Assembly (NCBI GenBank): GCA_000787465.1
Contig: JSYX01000187.1
Coordinates: forward strand, 1 to 57,763
Source of the DNA: Thermomucor indicae-seudaticae
Taxonomy: Eukaryota; Mucoromycota; Mucoromycetes; Mucorales; Lichtheimiaceae
Reading direction: 5' to 3'
Length of the DNA stretch: 57,763 nt
Shown here in pieces: positions 33,429 through 44,741 of the stretch (its first letter is position 1; each line of letters begins with the position of its first letter). The notes beneath the pieces are model-generated. The model had not been told where the DNA came from. It saw only the letters and a program-made list of their open reading frames with translations, and ran no database searches. The position numbers were made by a program, and so were the translations under genes.

Positions 33429-34988
33429 ATGGCTCCTGCCTCCTATTCGCCACCCGATACTCTCAACAACCCGAAACCAAACAAAGAAATACCGAAAAAC
33501 CAAAACCTTGAACGAACTCGCATGAACAGCAAAAAACAACCGACAGCTTCACCATCGTCGTATACTTTTGCGCCTCGTTGGATGTCTAAGAACGGCAACG
33601 TGAGCAGCACCAGCTCGTCGGTTACCAGCAGGCCCGGTAGTCCCTCTGAAGAAAACTTTCCAAGCCTCCCTAATTCGGGCGAGGAGAGCAAAAAGAAACG
33701 GTCCGTCTGGAACGACCCAAATGCAGTTAAGAGGAAAGTGATCTCTCCTGTTTTAGCCGGCAATGGAAACGAAGATGATCCTTTTGCTGGAATGAACACT
33801 CTTATCGACTATCAACAAGAAATCGAACGATTGAAGGCGTTGGTTCCAAAGGTTGAAAAGAAACGTACATCAGCGCGACCGAAATCGACTGGTGCTGATC
33901 TTAAAGGAACTCAACGCAGCAGCAGCGCGTGGAACGATTCCGGCTCACGTACGGGCAACCGCTCTGCTTCAGGCAAAGCTAGTGTGCGACGCAGTATGGC
34001 CTCCCCGCCACCTAAGAGTTCGCGACCCATGTCTACTGTTAGCTTACCGTCAACTACTACTACTACTACCACCACCACCAAGGTTCACACCAATTCCGAC
34101 TATGCTACGACGACGTCTTCTTCGTCGCAATCATCTTTGTCAGTCTCGTCGGAGAACACAACGACTGGAGGGGTATCACGCGCTTCAAGCGTTGCATCCG
34201 AGGATGGTAAATCGGATGCTGGTGATTACTGTGATGTAATCAACCCACCCGTGGCTTCCGCTACCGAGAAGACATCTGCGGAGCGTCTGGGTGATACGCA
34301 GAAGGCGACGACTGTACAGGTTGAAGAAAAGCCTAAAACACCGACGCCATCTGTGATTACCGAAGAAGAGAAGGCTCGGTTTTTGGAGTTCATGCGCAGC
34401 TGGACTGGTGGCTGGCAAGGATGGTATAAGAACGACAAGGGCTCTAGCGATGTCAAGAAAACCGGTTCTCTCTGGACTGAGGAATCTTCATGGCAATCTA
34501 AGCGCTCTTCTTGGCAAGATCGGTCTGCTGTTCGTCGCCCCGACCCACTGACAGTATCCGTTCCGCATTCAATTTACATGGTGCAATCCGAACCGACCAC
34601 GCCTGTGAAAACGGAGTCTTATTGGACGCTAACGAGTCCTAATAATGCTGGATTGTCTCTTGTCACACCAAACAATGACAAAACGTTCTCCAGCGCTCCG
34701 CTTCGTGGACCAATTATGAACGAGGAGCAATACCAAAGACAGTTGCACAGACCTATGCCTTATTACCGAAACGACTTTTTCCAGCGAAGCCATATAACGC
34801 AGCTGCAACACAAGTTGCCGAATGACATTGGTCGCTACAGAAACAACGACGATCTCTTGCAATTTTCTAGTGCACAACAAGCTGGCACTATTGGTGAACG
34901 CCATCGTTCCGGCACTTTGGCATCTCGAGGTGTTATGCCCCGTATGAATACAGGAAACGGGGCACCGTTTGGTGTTTTCGTGATGTAG
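33429..34988 (+). CDS. hypothetical Ser/Thr-rich protein, 519 aa
   Basis: A single uninterrupted exon from the ATG at 33429. I do not recognise the family. It is strongly Ser/Thr-rich and probably disordered, with a Thr run near residue 210 coded by ACT/ACC repeats. Three compact blocks stand out: YTFAPRWMSKNG near the N-terminus, NTLIDYQQEIERLKALVPK (a short helix, about residue 120), and ARFLEFMRSWTGGWQGWYK (about residue 320), which is Trp-rich and looks folded or interaction-prone. The repeated SxWQxxRSSWQDRSAVRR follows. The pyrimidine-rich leader upstream fits a highly expressed or regulated gene. No function is proposed. Confidence 0.75.
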   Translation: MAPASYSPPDTLNNPKPNKEIPKNQNLERTRMNSKKQPTASPSSYTFAPRWMSKNGNVSSTSSSVTSRPGSPSEENFPSLPNSGEESKKKRSVWNDPNAVKRKVISPVLAGNGNEDDPFAGMNTLIDYQQEIERLKALVPKVEKKRTSARPKSTGADLKGTQRSSSAWNDSGSRTGNRSASGKASVRRSMASPPPKSSRPMSTVSLPSTTTTTTTTTKVHTNSDYATTTSSSSQSSLSVSSENTTTGGVSRASSVASEDGKSDAGDYCDVINPPVASATEKTSAERLGDTQKATTVQVEEKPKTPTPSVITEEEKARFLEFMRSWTGGWQGWYKNDKGSSDVKKTGSLWTEESSWQSKRSSWQDRSAVRRPDPLTVSVPHSIYMVQSEPTTPVKTESYWTLTSPNNAGLSLVTPNNDKTFSSAPLRGPIMNEEQYQRQLHRPMPYYRNDFFQRSHITQLQHKLPNDIGRYRNNDDLLQFSSAQQAGTIGERHRSGTLASRGVMPRMNTGNGAPFGVFVM

Positions 34989-36038
34989 AAATCATTTCTC
35001 TTTCTTTTTACCCGCTTGTCATATACAGGTTTTTTCTTGTTTAAATCGCTACTAGGTTCAGTTTGGTTTTGTCTCGGTAAAAATAGTAAAGCTTTTTGTG
35101 ATTTTCCATATCATGCATTGGTCGGTTCTGCCAGTATAAGACAGATCATGGGAGCACAAAGGCGATCTTATCACTGTCTATTCCCCGTATGTTACATTGC
35201 ATATCTGCCGACGGTCCGCGGGGTTCGACAGAATCCTATATTTCTACTAGATCTTGGGCGTTTGCTTGGAAAGGTGCATTCGTTCATTTGGTAATGACGC
35301 AGCGTGACCATCATATAGAACCTTCATCGGCGTCAAGGCATCAGAAATCCCTGCATGACACGACACGAAACCGGGCAGTTTCGAAGGATCTCTCGCGTTT
35401 CGATATGTCGCGCGTTGTTGACAACATGCATGTAGTCTTACCAACCCTCTTCTCACGCTATTGCAAAGCGCACGTTTCCCTTTGGACTGTGCGACTCATG
35501 CTGTAGTATATCGCTTAATAATACCATATGATTAAATTATCGCATACCTATAAGTTGCTACATACTTTATCAGAAAAGTTTTTTCTCAACTGAAAATGGC
35601 ATTTTGCAGCATTGAGAGGTGTCAACATGTTAGTAGTAGGGTCATCATTTTTCCGCTTCAACTTTGTATTACTGTGAGCCAGAGATCAGTGTGGTTACGG
35701 TCATGCCGTAAGGGAGTTCTCATGGATGATTGGTGATACATTAGTTTCGAGTGTAATCGAAAGATTTATTACAAGTGGATAACCCCTTGTATACAATGAG
35801 CCATAATAACGTGTATGGCAACAACTTCACGCTTGGGGGATAATGAGTGCCCGGGTCATCTCCGCTGTAAAAGGGCTACCATACCGGGGATATCTGCGCG
35901 AGGACCCACTTTCTGTTCATAATAGGGTTTCTTCTCCCCTCCACCTCATTCCTTTCTCTTCCCTGATTGCTCTCTCCCTTTTCCGGATCCCGTACTCCCC
36001 TTGTTCGCCAGCTTTTTCGTTGTCTTTTTCGTTGCAAA
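34989..36038. other. 1-kb stretch without a recognised gene
   Basis: Only short frames. The right end (35930-36038) is pyrimidine-rich, like the leader of the 33429 gene, and likely holds the next gene's 5' UTR. Confidence 0.5.
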
Positions 36039-38577
36039 ATGACTTCCACAAAAGCTCTCAAGGAGAAATCGTCGACACCGAAATTCTGGAAAAAGTTCAG
36101 TTTAAACAAAAACAAGTCGCCCTCTTCTGCAGGTAGGCAGAAAACAAGAAAAAGCCCAGACTGACGCGCCATTGACCACCTTTTATTATTAGACGTTGCA
36201 CCGGAACACCATGAAGTAGTAGTCGACGACGACAAGAGCGTCAAAAGTAAACGTCTGAGGTGAGCGATATTTCTTCGTCGATAAATCAATTTCTAATTTA
36301 TGGTTGCGCAGTGGATTCTTCCCGCATAAGCGACAAAGCAGCTATTCACTGAGAAAGCGACAGAGCATTCAGAGTCACCCTCCTATTCCAGATTATACCC
36401 AACAGCCATCGCCTTCCGTAGAAAATAGTCGTGATCAACCAGGGATTGCTGCTGTTCACGTGGCCCCTATACCATCTTCGACTACTACTGCTACTGCTGC
36501 TGGGGGGCCATTGCCAACAGCTGTGGATAAACCAGCTACCAATGAAAAAGAAGGTGTTCCTAGTAAAACTGATGATTCTCCTAACCTGAGCAGGTCGGCT
36601 GATCATCCGGTTCAAAGTGCAGATCCTGGTACGTATGTAACACTTAAACCTGTGCCTATAATATAATGTAACCTTCATTGTTTTGACCAATCCAGAACCT
36701 GGAAAGAATCAGGATGATAATGATCAATCACAAACAGCCGGATCAATCGACAACAAGTCCACGCCTCTTGAAAAGGATAATAACACTGTTCCAAAGTCGA
36801 AAACGACAGAATCTCGTATAGTGCGACCTCGATACAACTCGAATGCAGCAGCAAAGACATCCGGAATACCAACCACAAGTCGTTTGGTAACACACGGCAG
36901 CATCGCCGTTAAAAGCAACAACAACACTCCTGCATCATCATTTGATAACAAACCAACCTTGTCTACTTCGACAACATCGACGAGAGGTGCGACCAATACC
37001 GATCGGTTGCCTCGTCCATCCTCAAACAAGAGCACTCAATCCCAACGATCCACACCATCATCTTCTACCAGTACAACTCGCTCTGCTTCTGCTTCGACGA
37101 GCTCGTCTTCTTCTGTCAGCCATTCTGTCAAAGAACAGACGCGTCTACGGAAACCATCGCAGATCCCAGGTTCTATGAATAACGCTCCCAAAAAAAGCAA
37201 GAGCGAGGTCTCGTCAAATGGCAGTGTCTCGAAAAAGAAAAGTGAAGCAAACCTGTCATCACGCGGAAATAAGGGATCAACAACCAAAGAAGACATATCC
37301 AACAGCTCTGTCAAAAGCGATGAGGGAGACCTTATGGCGACCATTCAACAATTAAAGGAGGAGCTGCAAAAGGAACGGTCCATTGTACTAGTTTTGCAAC
37401 GCCAGAAAGAAGGCAAGTACCAGTACAATGCTAATTTATGAAAGTGGGGCTCATTCTTTAAGTGGGAAACAGCGGTTGCAAAAGACCTGGATTACTTTAG
37501 CCAGATGATGGACGAGTTAATGGAAGAAAAGGAAGCACTGCAGCAAAAGTATGAGGAAGAGAAGGTCCGGAAACAAAGTTGCAAACAGCTAAAAAGTTGT
37601 CTAGTGTGGCTCACCGCGAACTATAGGAGAAGAACAAGCACCGCGAAGAAGATCTGAACGTTTTGCTGCAGAAGTTGAGGTCGAGCAACGATAATGCAAG
37701 GTAAAAATGCCTGACGCTCAGGACAATGCATGGCAACTAACTATAAAATTCAGGGACCGATCCTTGGAGGCAGAACAATGGAGACAGGATCTCGAGGTAC
37801 TCTAGATGGAGGTTCAAGCTAAAGCTACGTATTTACTAATCTCCTTCTTATAGAACATTCGTGAGGAAGCACGCAAAGAACAGGAAGAACTGCGGTCCCA
37901 GCTGAGCGAAAAGAATACAGAAATCCGTCGACTCAAGGTACGCCGCTTTCAGCTGATCATACTCGAAGAGAGATGATTAAACATTCATACAGGCGGAACT
38001 GAGCCAAGCACAAGACGAGATCAAGAGCTTGAAGTCCAGAATGGAGCAGCTCGTCAAGTCTCAGTCGTCGTTATCTTCTGAAAAGAACGTTCAGGATGAT
38101 AACGATCCACAGTCGTCGATTCCAGGCGCACATGAGACTTCTTTACCACCCACACCAACCTCTCGCCATCATTCCTCTACAACAAACGAAAATACACCTT
38201 CAAACACCGTATCATCTTCTTACACTGAATATGACATCACAGCTTCGAAAAGCGATGGATATGCTAGTCTTTCTGGAACCTCTCATTCTTCAGAAGCAAG
38301 CGAACGACGAGAAGACAAGCTATCTGAGCAGGATGATCTAGATCGCCAACTTCTTCGGCTCACCAAAGAGAAGGAGAAGGTATAAAAGAACAAGATATTC
38401 CCTTTCTTTCTGTAACTCACAGGGAAGAAATGCTACTAGCTGCAATCGGATTACAGCAAGATTCCTCTTTCTGGTGGCGGGCCAATGTCTCGCAGACGAA
38501 AGGAAGAACTTGAAGAAATGCTTGACGAAGTGGATTCTCAACTTAGCAGGGTCAAGCAGAAAATCAGACGATCATAA
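36039..38577 (+). CDS. Ser-rich coiled-coil protein, unknown function
   Basis: Ten exons (36039-36132, 36193-36259, 36312-36628, 36696-37412, 37473-37564, 37627-37700, 37754-37796, 37854-37937, 37993-38379, 38440-38577) join in phase to 670 aa. The first half is basic and Ser/Thr/Pro-rich, as in microtubule-associated proteins. From about residue 380 it is coiled coil: IQQLKEELQKERSIVLVLQ, AVAKDLDYFSQMMDELMEEK, LNVLLQKLRSSNDNARD, AEQWRQDLENIREEARKEQ. It ends LQSDYSKIPLSGGG, then RRRKEELEEMLDEVDSQL. Intron 4 (37413-37472) is GC-AG with a GCAAGT donor. With that intron the frame gives the helix KEAVAKDLDYF; other donors lead to stops. An in-frame TAG at about 37624 is intronic in this model. 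A cytoskeletal role is only a guess. Confidence 0.75.
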
Positions 38578-38822
38578 ATGACCATTCATGTACGATAAAC
38601 AAAAACCAGCATATATTCCTCCTTGACAAAAATATTTATCCCTCCATTCTAACTTTTATTCTCTTTTGTTATAGTTATTATCTACTCCATTTTCATCATT
38701 TGCCCCTCTCTCTTTTGCTTTAGCCATTGTCAAGCATATGAATAACCATTTTTTGACCCACATTTCGAACAAATGAGTTTATTGGTAAAATTAAACACTC
38801 TTTTCATGAATTATATGAATGT

Positions 38823-39567
38823 TTAGTGACCAAGGGCAGCCAGACCAGCGTTGATGTCCTTGAGGGCATCAGCCTTGGATTCGACAGCCTTCTTTTGGAT
38901 GGCAGCCAAAGCCTTCTTGCGCTGGTGGTAAGCGGCGGCCTTAGCCTTACGCTTCTCTTCGAGCTTAGCGACAACGTCCTGGTACTTCCAGCCGACTTCG
39001 TGGGAGATGCGACCGAGGGTGGTGTACTTGCGACCAGGCTTGAGACGCTGGATGCGAAGAGCATCAGGGACGACCATGAGCTTCACCTTGTCGTATGGTG
39101 GAGGAACACCCTCGAACAGCTTGATGCGGTCCAAGGCAGCAGCACCACGAGCGGTCTTGTGAGGGATCATACCGCGGATAGCCTTGTACAGAATACGCGA
39201 AGGGGCACGGAAGTGGAAAGGACCATGCTTGCGAGGGTTAACACGGTTCTGCTTGTGCAAGTAAGCGTGGTACTTCACTGTTATCAAACAATTAACCCTC
39301 TTTCTTTCTTTGTCTCTCTTGTCTATCACTATTACGTACGCTTGTTACGGAAAAACTCGCCCGACACGTTCAATTCCTCGCAGCGAACGACAACCACCTT
39401 TTGGCCACTAAGAGCCTGCTTGGCAACAATGGAAGCGAGACGGCCAAGAAGATGACCCTTGCCATCAATGACAACAACCTGAACTCATCGTCGCGCCATC
39501 AAGATCCCGTTTACACTGCATGTCGCACAAAACTTGTTTAAGAACAAACCTTTTCAAAAGTCGACAT
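38823..39567 (-). CDS. RPL16: 60S ribosomal protein uL13 (yeast L16, animal L13a)
   Basis: Three exons (39550-39567, 39340-39478, 38823-39277) join to 203 aa. It reads [20 protein letters not shown], then [60 protein letters not shown], and [20 protein letters not shown]. Complete eukaryotic uL13. The first exon codes for only six residues, a common layout in ribosomal protein genes. The neighbour at 36039 is convergent. Confidence 0.97.
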
Positions 39568-41287
39568 GTCGAAAGGTGGGAAGCAGAAAAAAAAGAGGAG
39601 GAAAAAATTACTCTGCTCCAACAGCACCTGTTTTTGCACACTGTCTTTTGTGGCTTAGGAATTTCCTGTAGCCCTCTCCGCCGCGCTCACTAACATATGC
39701 GCGCCGCACGTTCTAAGCACATGCAAGCAGAATGGTGTAGGCAAGACATCAACCTCCACGAAACCACCTCTACAGATTAGGGCTAAAGCCTGCCAAGACC
39801 CAGTTAGTTTCTAATAGTCCGCAATCACGCTAAGCGTTACAATACCACAGAAAACGTATAAATATCCGTACAATAAGCATAGAATAAAGGACAATGTGTA
39901 CTTCGTTTTTGCTACTCCCTTTGCGTGGACAAGTACTTAACATGGTTCCGCATGTTTGTTATAAGGAATGAAATCAATGATGTTAGCAGCAGTGGAATGT
40001 CTTTAGGACAGCTAGTACAGGGGCCTTGAAGAAACTTGAAGCTGAAGACAGATATTTACGAGGACTGGAGAACGCCAGATCAGAAGAGAGATGGACATAA
40101 GACTCCGAGACATATAAGAACAGTGTAAAAAAGCATAATCGTATGAAGCTGCAAAAATACCTATCAGATATAAGGGCATCTGTTGAATTCAGGCTAGAAT
40201 GGACAGCAATCTGCATTCTCAAAAGATAGGTAATCTGCAAGATCATAGGCCATACTTGATATTCCTCTCATGTTCCCTTGTGGGCAACATAGGAACAGAG
40301 CTGGCGACATGCATAAGCACTACTTCGAAGAAGCTGTCAAAAAGAATAACTTCCTTGATCGAATCATACAATGCATGCGCGAGAAAATGTCCAGAAGACA
40401 CGGAAATACCGTCGTTAAATGTCGAAGATGTACTCATGGTCGATAGTGACTTTTGGAAACACAGAGGAAGCCATAATGCATGCAGCAATTTTGCCTTTCG
40501 ATGAGTACCTGATGCATCAACAAGCTAGGAAAGAGATCAGATTGATAGAGGTATGATTAAAGCCTCGTTGTGAGGCGTCTTGCTGTAGCTAACTGTTCGA
40601 GTGCTAGGCGGACGCATTGCGTTTAGAGGTATATGTGAAAACGCGTATAGCAGCAGTAGAAAAAGTTCTTTCCCAAGCGAAACCGATGGAAGACAGTCTG
40701 AAGAAACAGGGAGAGAGCTATGGCTACTTAATTGTACCAAAGCACATCTGGCTGCTTGCGCCGAGGAAATCGGAACCATGGTCTTCGGCATGTACTTGAG
40801 TTCAAAGGCCTGGCGGCGAAGATAACGTCAAAAACACAGAGCCTGAGGCATTTCTTTGCGACGAGGAGAACGATGATGAGGTTCCAGAAGCCTATTCCGA
40901 GCAGGAAGAATACACAGATTGGGAAGACATTGTGAAGCACTTGGTCCGAGGTCTCGGCAGTGCAACAATGAACTCAGATTATCTCGCTTGTTGAGCCATC
41001 CCCGCTAGTCCCCACTGATCCCCACTACTGCTTAGTGCTTCCCAAAACTGAAAACGATGAGAGAATTAACTGGGCTTCTTGAGCCAAATCCCCATAAGCC
41101 TGAGGTGTCCGTAGACCTGGCGGTAGCCGAGGCTCATGATTTTTTTCCTTGAGAACGCAAATGGCACTAAACCTCAACAGCTGAAAATACAATTGAAACA
41201 AAGACACTTTATGTACATTTTTGAAGCTTAACTAACAAAAGCAATATTTACAAACTTCAGGTAACAAGCACACCTGGTGCTTTTTTG
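39568..41287. other. gene-poor stretch with a transposase remnant
   Basis: No intact gene. The central part (about 40200-40985, plus strand) is described separately as a decayed transposase. The flanks show only short frames, with scattered charged pieces such as LKKLEAEDRYLRGLENA near 40020-40070 that may belong to the same relic. Confidence 0.5.
40199..40985 (+). pseudogene. decayed transposase fragment, KDZ-like C-terminal part
   Basis: Reads SKKLSKRITSLIESYNACAR, then LNVEDVLMVDSDFWKH, shifts frame to EEAIMHAAILPFDEYLMHQQ with RKEIRLIE, and after an intron-like gap (about 40551-40609) continues ADALRLEVYVKTRIAAVEKV. The order (helix with Y-N, a DV..D.FW block, then a long R-x-x-E-I helix and a coiled tail) resembles the C-terminus of Kyakuja-Dileera-Zisupton transposases. 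A frameshift near 40462 and the lack of the catalytic N-terminal part mean it is dead. An acidic stretch (EENDDEVPEAYSEQEEYTDW) follows near 40870. No terminal repeats were found. The family call is from memory and uncertain. Confidence 0.45.
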
Positions 41288-44200
41288 TTAGGCCGGAACA
41301 CCTGTTATACACATTAACTCCATACCCACGTCAGCCAAAACATCGTCCTTTAAAAGAGGCTCCACCTTTTCCCGCAAAAATTCCATATACGTCTCGTGCC
41401 AATTTTCCAACTTGAAAAAGGCGATTTCGCATGCTTTGACCAAGTTAGACCTCAAATAGTCAAAGGCAGCTATGATAATAACTAAGGTTAAATCTTTGCC
41501 CACATACCACTAGGATTTATTTACTTACTTGGGTTCTCAGTGGCCAATGCCTTGAACTCAGGCCAACCCAAGACGGTCTTGAATTCCTTAGTTCGTTCAA
41601 GAAGCGAAGGAGTGCCCTTGATAGGTGGCCAGTTACAGTACTTGGCAAGAGGGACATAAATCTATATATCAATAACATTAATGATCTGGCGTCCTCAGCC
41701 TTTTCTCCAGATGACGCTTATGTTTACCTCCTGTGCCACTTTATCGGCCCCCGCAGTAGAATAAGCACTCGCACTTTGTATTGCTTTAATAATCATATTT
41801 GCTCCTATGGATTAATGCTTCAGTATGCTGTAATCGCAGTTAAGGATAGGAGTGCATACCTGGCTTCGTCGTATCACGGCCGTCCTTCCATAATAATACT
41901 TCTTTGTTAAACATGCAAGCGTTCAAGAGTAGGAGGGAGAAACATTGTCTTCGAGGCGTCCATCTAGCGATATCATAGCAGAGAGTTCGCATGGCCGGCA
42001 TACGTTTTGATTTGCACAGTAAGGCTGCCGCCAGTCTCACAAAACGGCTATAAATGTTGTCGCATAATCAAAATCACGCAGATGTGTTTATGCATTGCTT
42101 ATAGAATACTTACCAGGCGATAGTCAATTGCTCCTTTTTGATATAATGAAAAACACGTTCAGAAGCCCACTCGATGAGTGTTTGCAGAAGTCCTTCCTAT
42201 ATATCCGCATTGTTGGTTAATGATGTTTCCTCTATTATGCCGTACTGAGAGCAAGTACCTCGTATGTTTCCGCGTAAGCGTACAAGAACCACATGATATT
42301 TTTCTCTCGAATATCAACGGAGCTCGGACATTCGATGAAGTAACCATTAGCAATGCCAAAGAATTCAGGTTCTTCGATTTCGCCTCCAAGTTTCACCAAT
42401 GGATTGCCATAGCTGTTAATATCGGTATAGAACTTCTCCAGGTCAGGTAGGAAATGTTTCGCAAAATCATGTTTGTCTTTGTCGACCGAGTCGCGCAAAA
42501 CCTGCAGTTCCTTGTGATTTCTCTCTGGGTTTCCGTGAGAAACTCTTTCAAACAATCTTCCATAGACTTCTGTAAACAGAAACAAGAGGTCAAAGATGTT
42601 ACTGTGCGCGCATCGCTATCCATGATTCGTACCATATCTGGGAGGCTCCGTCACTTGAACTTTCTCAGCTTTTGTGCGTTTGGCCTCCCCTCCCTGTTCT
42701 TCTTGCTTACGCTTTCTGTTCGCAAAGGCCTTCATCTTCACACCTTCAATTGATTCTGATGAGGTTCCTGCAGAGGTCGTTGCTTGCATAGGAGGTGCTG
42801 AAGAGGGCGAGGGATCAGGTCCTTGTGGTGCCTGAGTCTTAATGGACCCTTGGGCAAGACGAGCGAGAAAAGACTCTGAACTTGAAGAAGTCGCACGAGG
42901 AGGACGAGGCCGAGGTAGAAGTCTTCTGAATACAGAAGCCCGTCTTTCGTCCGAAAGCACTGCGCCCGACATGGTTTTCCCTGCAGCAGCTTGCCGTAAC
43001 GCCAGACCATTATCCTGAAGAACCACCTAGAATGTGCGTTAGAAGATTCATATGGATCCGGTCCCTGCAATGCAAAAAGTTTTGCCTCACCGCTTCATCC
43101 ATCAACCTGTTAATCTGAACCTGCAACTTCTTGATCTCATGGCGATATTGCTGAATTTATGTCAGAAGACTCATGCGCGTACTTGATATCAGATAGTTCT
43201 GACTAACCTTTTCATTCTCCTTAACACATTCCTCGCGCAACTCTCGACTTTCCTCAAAACATCGCTTGAATTTATGTTAGCAGATTCATACGGATAACTG
43301 ATCTTCAAAAATCCGCCCAACCTTCTCTTCTAGCAATCTGTTATTTTCCTCTCGCAGCCTCTGATTCATCGTCTTATATCGCTGAATTCATGTCAGAAGA
43401 CTCATGCGCGTACTTGATATCATACAGTTCCGACTAACCTTTTCCTGCAGTTTCAAACATTGTTCGCGGAACCCTAGACAATCCTCAAGACGCTCCTTGA
43501 ATTTATGTTAGCAGAGTCATGCGGATAATTGATCCTCAAAAGTACGCCAACCTTCTCCTCCAGCAATCGGCTATTTTCTTCTCTCAACTTCTGATTATCC
43601 GTTTTATATCGTTCCAACTCAAGTACCATCGTCTCATTACTGCTGTCAGGTTGTTGGGTATACGCCGTGACTTTTGAGCCAATAAGGCTGAGTATCTGCG
43701 CGATTTGTGTTTTGATGACTTCGATCTCGTGTTCTAGCTGCTGGACTTCATTACTCTGGTCGCCCTCGCGTGGAGGTTGCCATATCGCGCTTCTAGACTT
43801 TACTACTTCTTTCATTTTGTTGCTGCTAAGCTCCTTCTGCAGTTCCGCCATCTTCTCTTTTGTCGCCTTCAACTCTTCTTCCAGTTCGGCTAGCTGCTGC
43901 TTTTGCATCACTGATGTTATATCCAGTTCCGTTTCATCCTCTTTTAAATCTTCAATCGTATCGTGTAACTTAGTGAGCTCCTTCCTCAACTTGCTGACTG
44001 TATCGCTTTTGACGAAATTTTTTCTTAACGAAGCTGCGAGATCCAGCTGATGCTTTCTAGCCAAGGTTTTACTAAAATGAAAGGTTTCTTTTTAGGCTGG
44101 CGCCCTTCAGTAAGAAACAAGGCTTGCGGTGTCCCTGTATTACCTCCGTTTGGCCTTCTTTTGTAGCGCTTCAATCCGTTTCAAAAGGTCCTAGATGAAA

Positions 44201-44741
44201 AACGGTAAGCCTGCGAACGTGAGACTTTGCGTCAAAAGCGAACAGGTACCTCGCGTTCGGCTGACACTTGCTGTGCACCAAAGGACTGTTGGTGCATCGT
44301 ACGTAGAGATGCCTCCAAGGAAGTGATCTTCTTCTCCGTCTCAAGTTTCGCCGCTTCGGCTTGCTGGAGCCTGGTGGTGAGTCCTGAGATATGTACCTTG
44401 TACTTGACCGCGTCTACGCGTTGCAATCTGAGCAAACACGACAATGCGTAAGATCCAAGCAGATTGTCTCTCGTACCTGAACGTGTGCTTTCAACCCACC
44501 GCAGCAGCTCGTTTGTTGCAATGATACAGCTTTTCATGGATGCCAAAGGATTTTCGGGATCGACAGACTGCAATGGGCCACTTGATGCAGGAAGCGCGGA
44601 ATGAGCGCCAGGAACCTGTTCAACGACACCAGGAAGCGCGAACCCGGGACCAAAAGCTTGACCAGAAGCTTGGCTAGGAGCAAGAGGACGAGGCAAAGCT
44701 ACGTTTCGCTGCAATTGATCGTTTTTCTTGGATTGGTCCAC
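41288..44741 (-). CDS. large coiled-coil protein with duplicated coil exons; 5' end unresolved
   Basis: About 15 exons; the last stop is at 41288. The first supported exon (44250-44741) is Pro/Ala-rich, then helical. Next come 44144-44190 and 43552-44071, a long coiled coil with LRKELTKLHDTIEDLKED and LAELEEELKATKEKMAELQK. Five short coil exons follow (43439-43495, 43322-43381, 43208-43264, 43091-43150, and the end of the previous one), made by tandem duplication. Exon 43026 downwards is Ser/Pro-rich and then basic. The C-terminal half is helical and folded (ELQVLRDSVDKDKHDF, NIMWFLYAYAETYE, ACEIAFFKLENWHETYMEFL). I cannot name the family; coil plus helical repeat recalls checkpoint or spindle scaffolds. 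No ATG lies in frame at 44741 (GTG only), so a 5' exon is missing from this model. Confidence 0.65.
43151..43611 (-). repeat. tandem duplication of a two-exon, two-intron unit (about 230 bp each)
   Basis: Copy 1 spans 43382-43611 and copy 2 spans 43151-43381. Each holds a 60-nt exon (RYKT-x-NQ-x-LREEN-x-RLLEEK), an intron ending ATAAATTCAAG, a 57-nt exon (R..E....RE.C.K..EK) and an intron ending ATRAATTCAG. The introns are nearly as similar as the exons, for example the shared ATATCAAGTACGCGCATGAG block. A third, diverged copy of the 60-nt exon is 43091-43150. All introns are phase 0, so copying keeps the frame. Confidence 0.9.

Noticed and set aside
35189..35506. 105-residue plus-strand frame
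   Set aside because: Biased composition, no domain, no promoter or splice context; most likely chance.
37560..37640. Apparent frameshift and in-frame TAG in the coiled-coil gene, suggesting a pseudogene
   Set aside because: An intron from GTCCGG at 37565 to CTATAG at 37626 is in phase 0 on both sides and restores one continuous coil, so the gene is intact.
44232..44741. Start codon of the coiled-coil gene at 44741
   Set aside because: The codon is GTG; no ATG is in frame. The upstream ATG at about 44806 is in another frame. The real start is left open.
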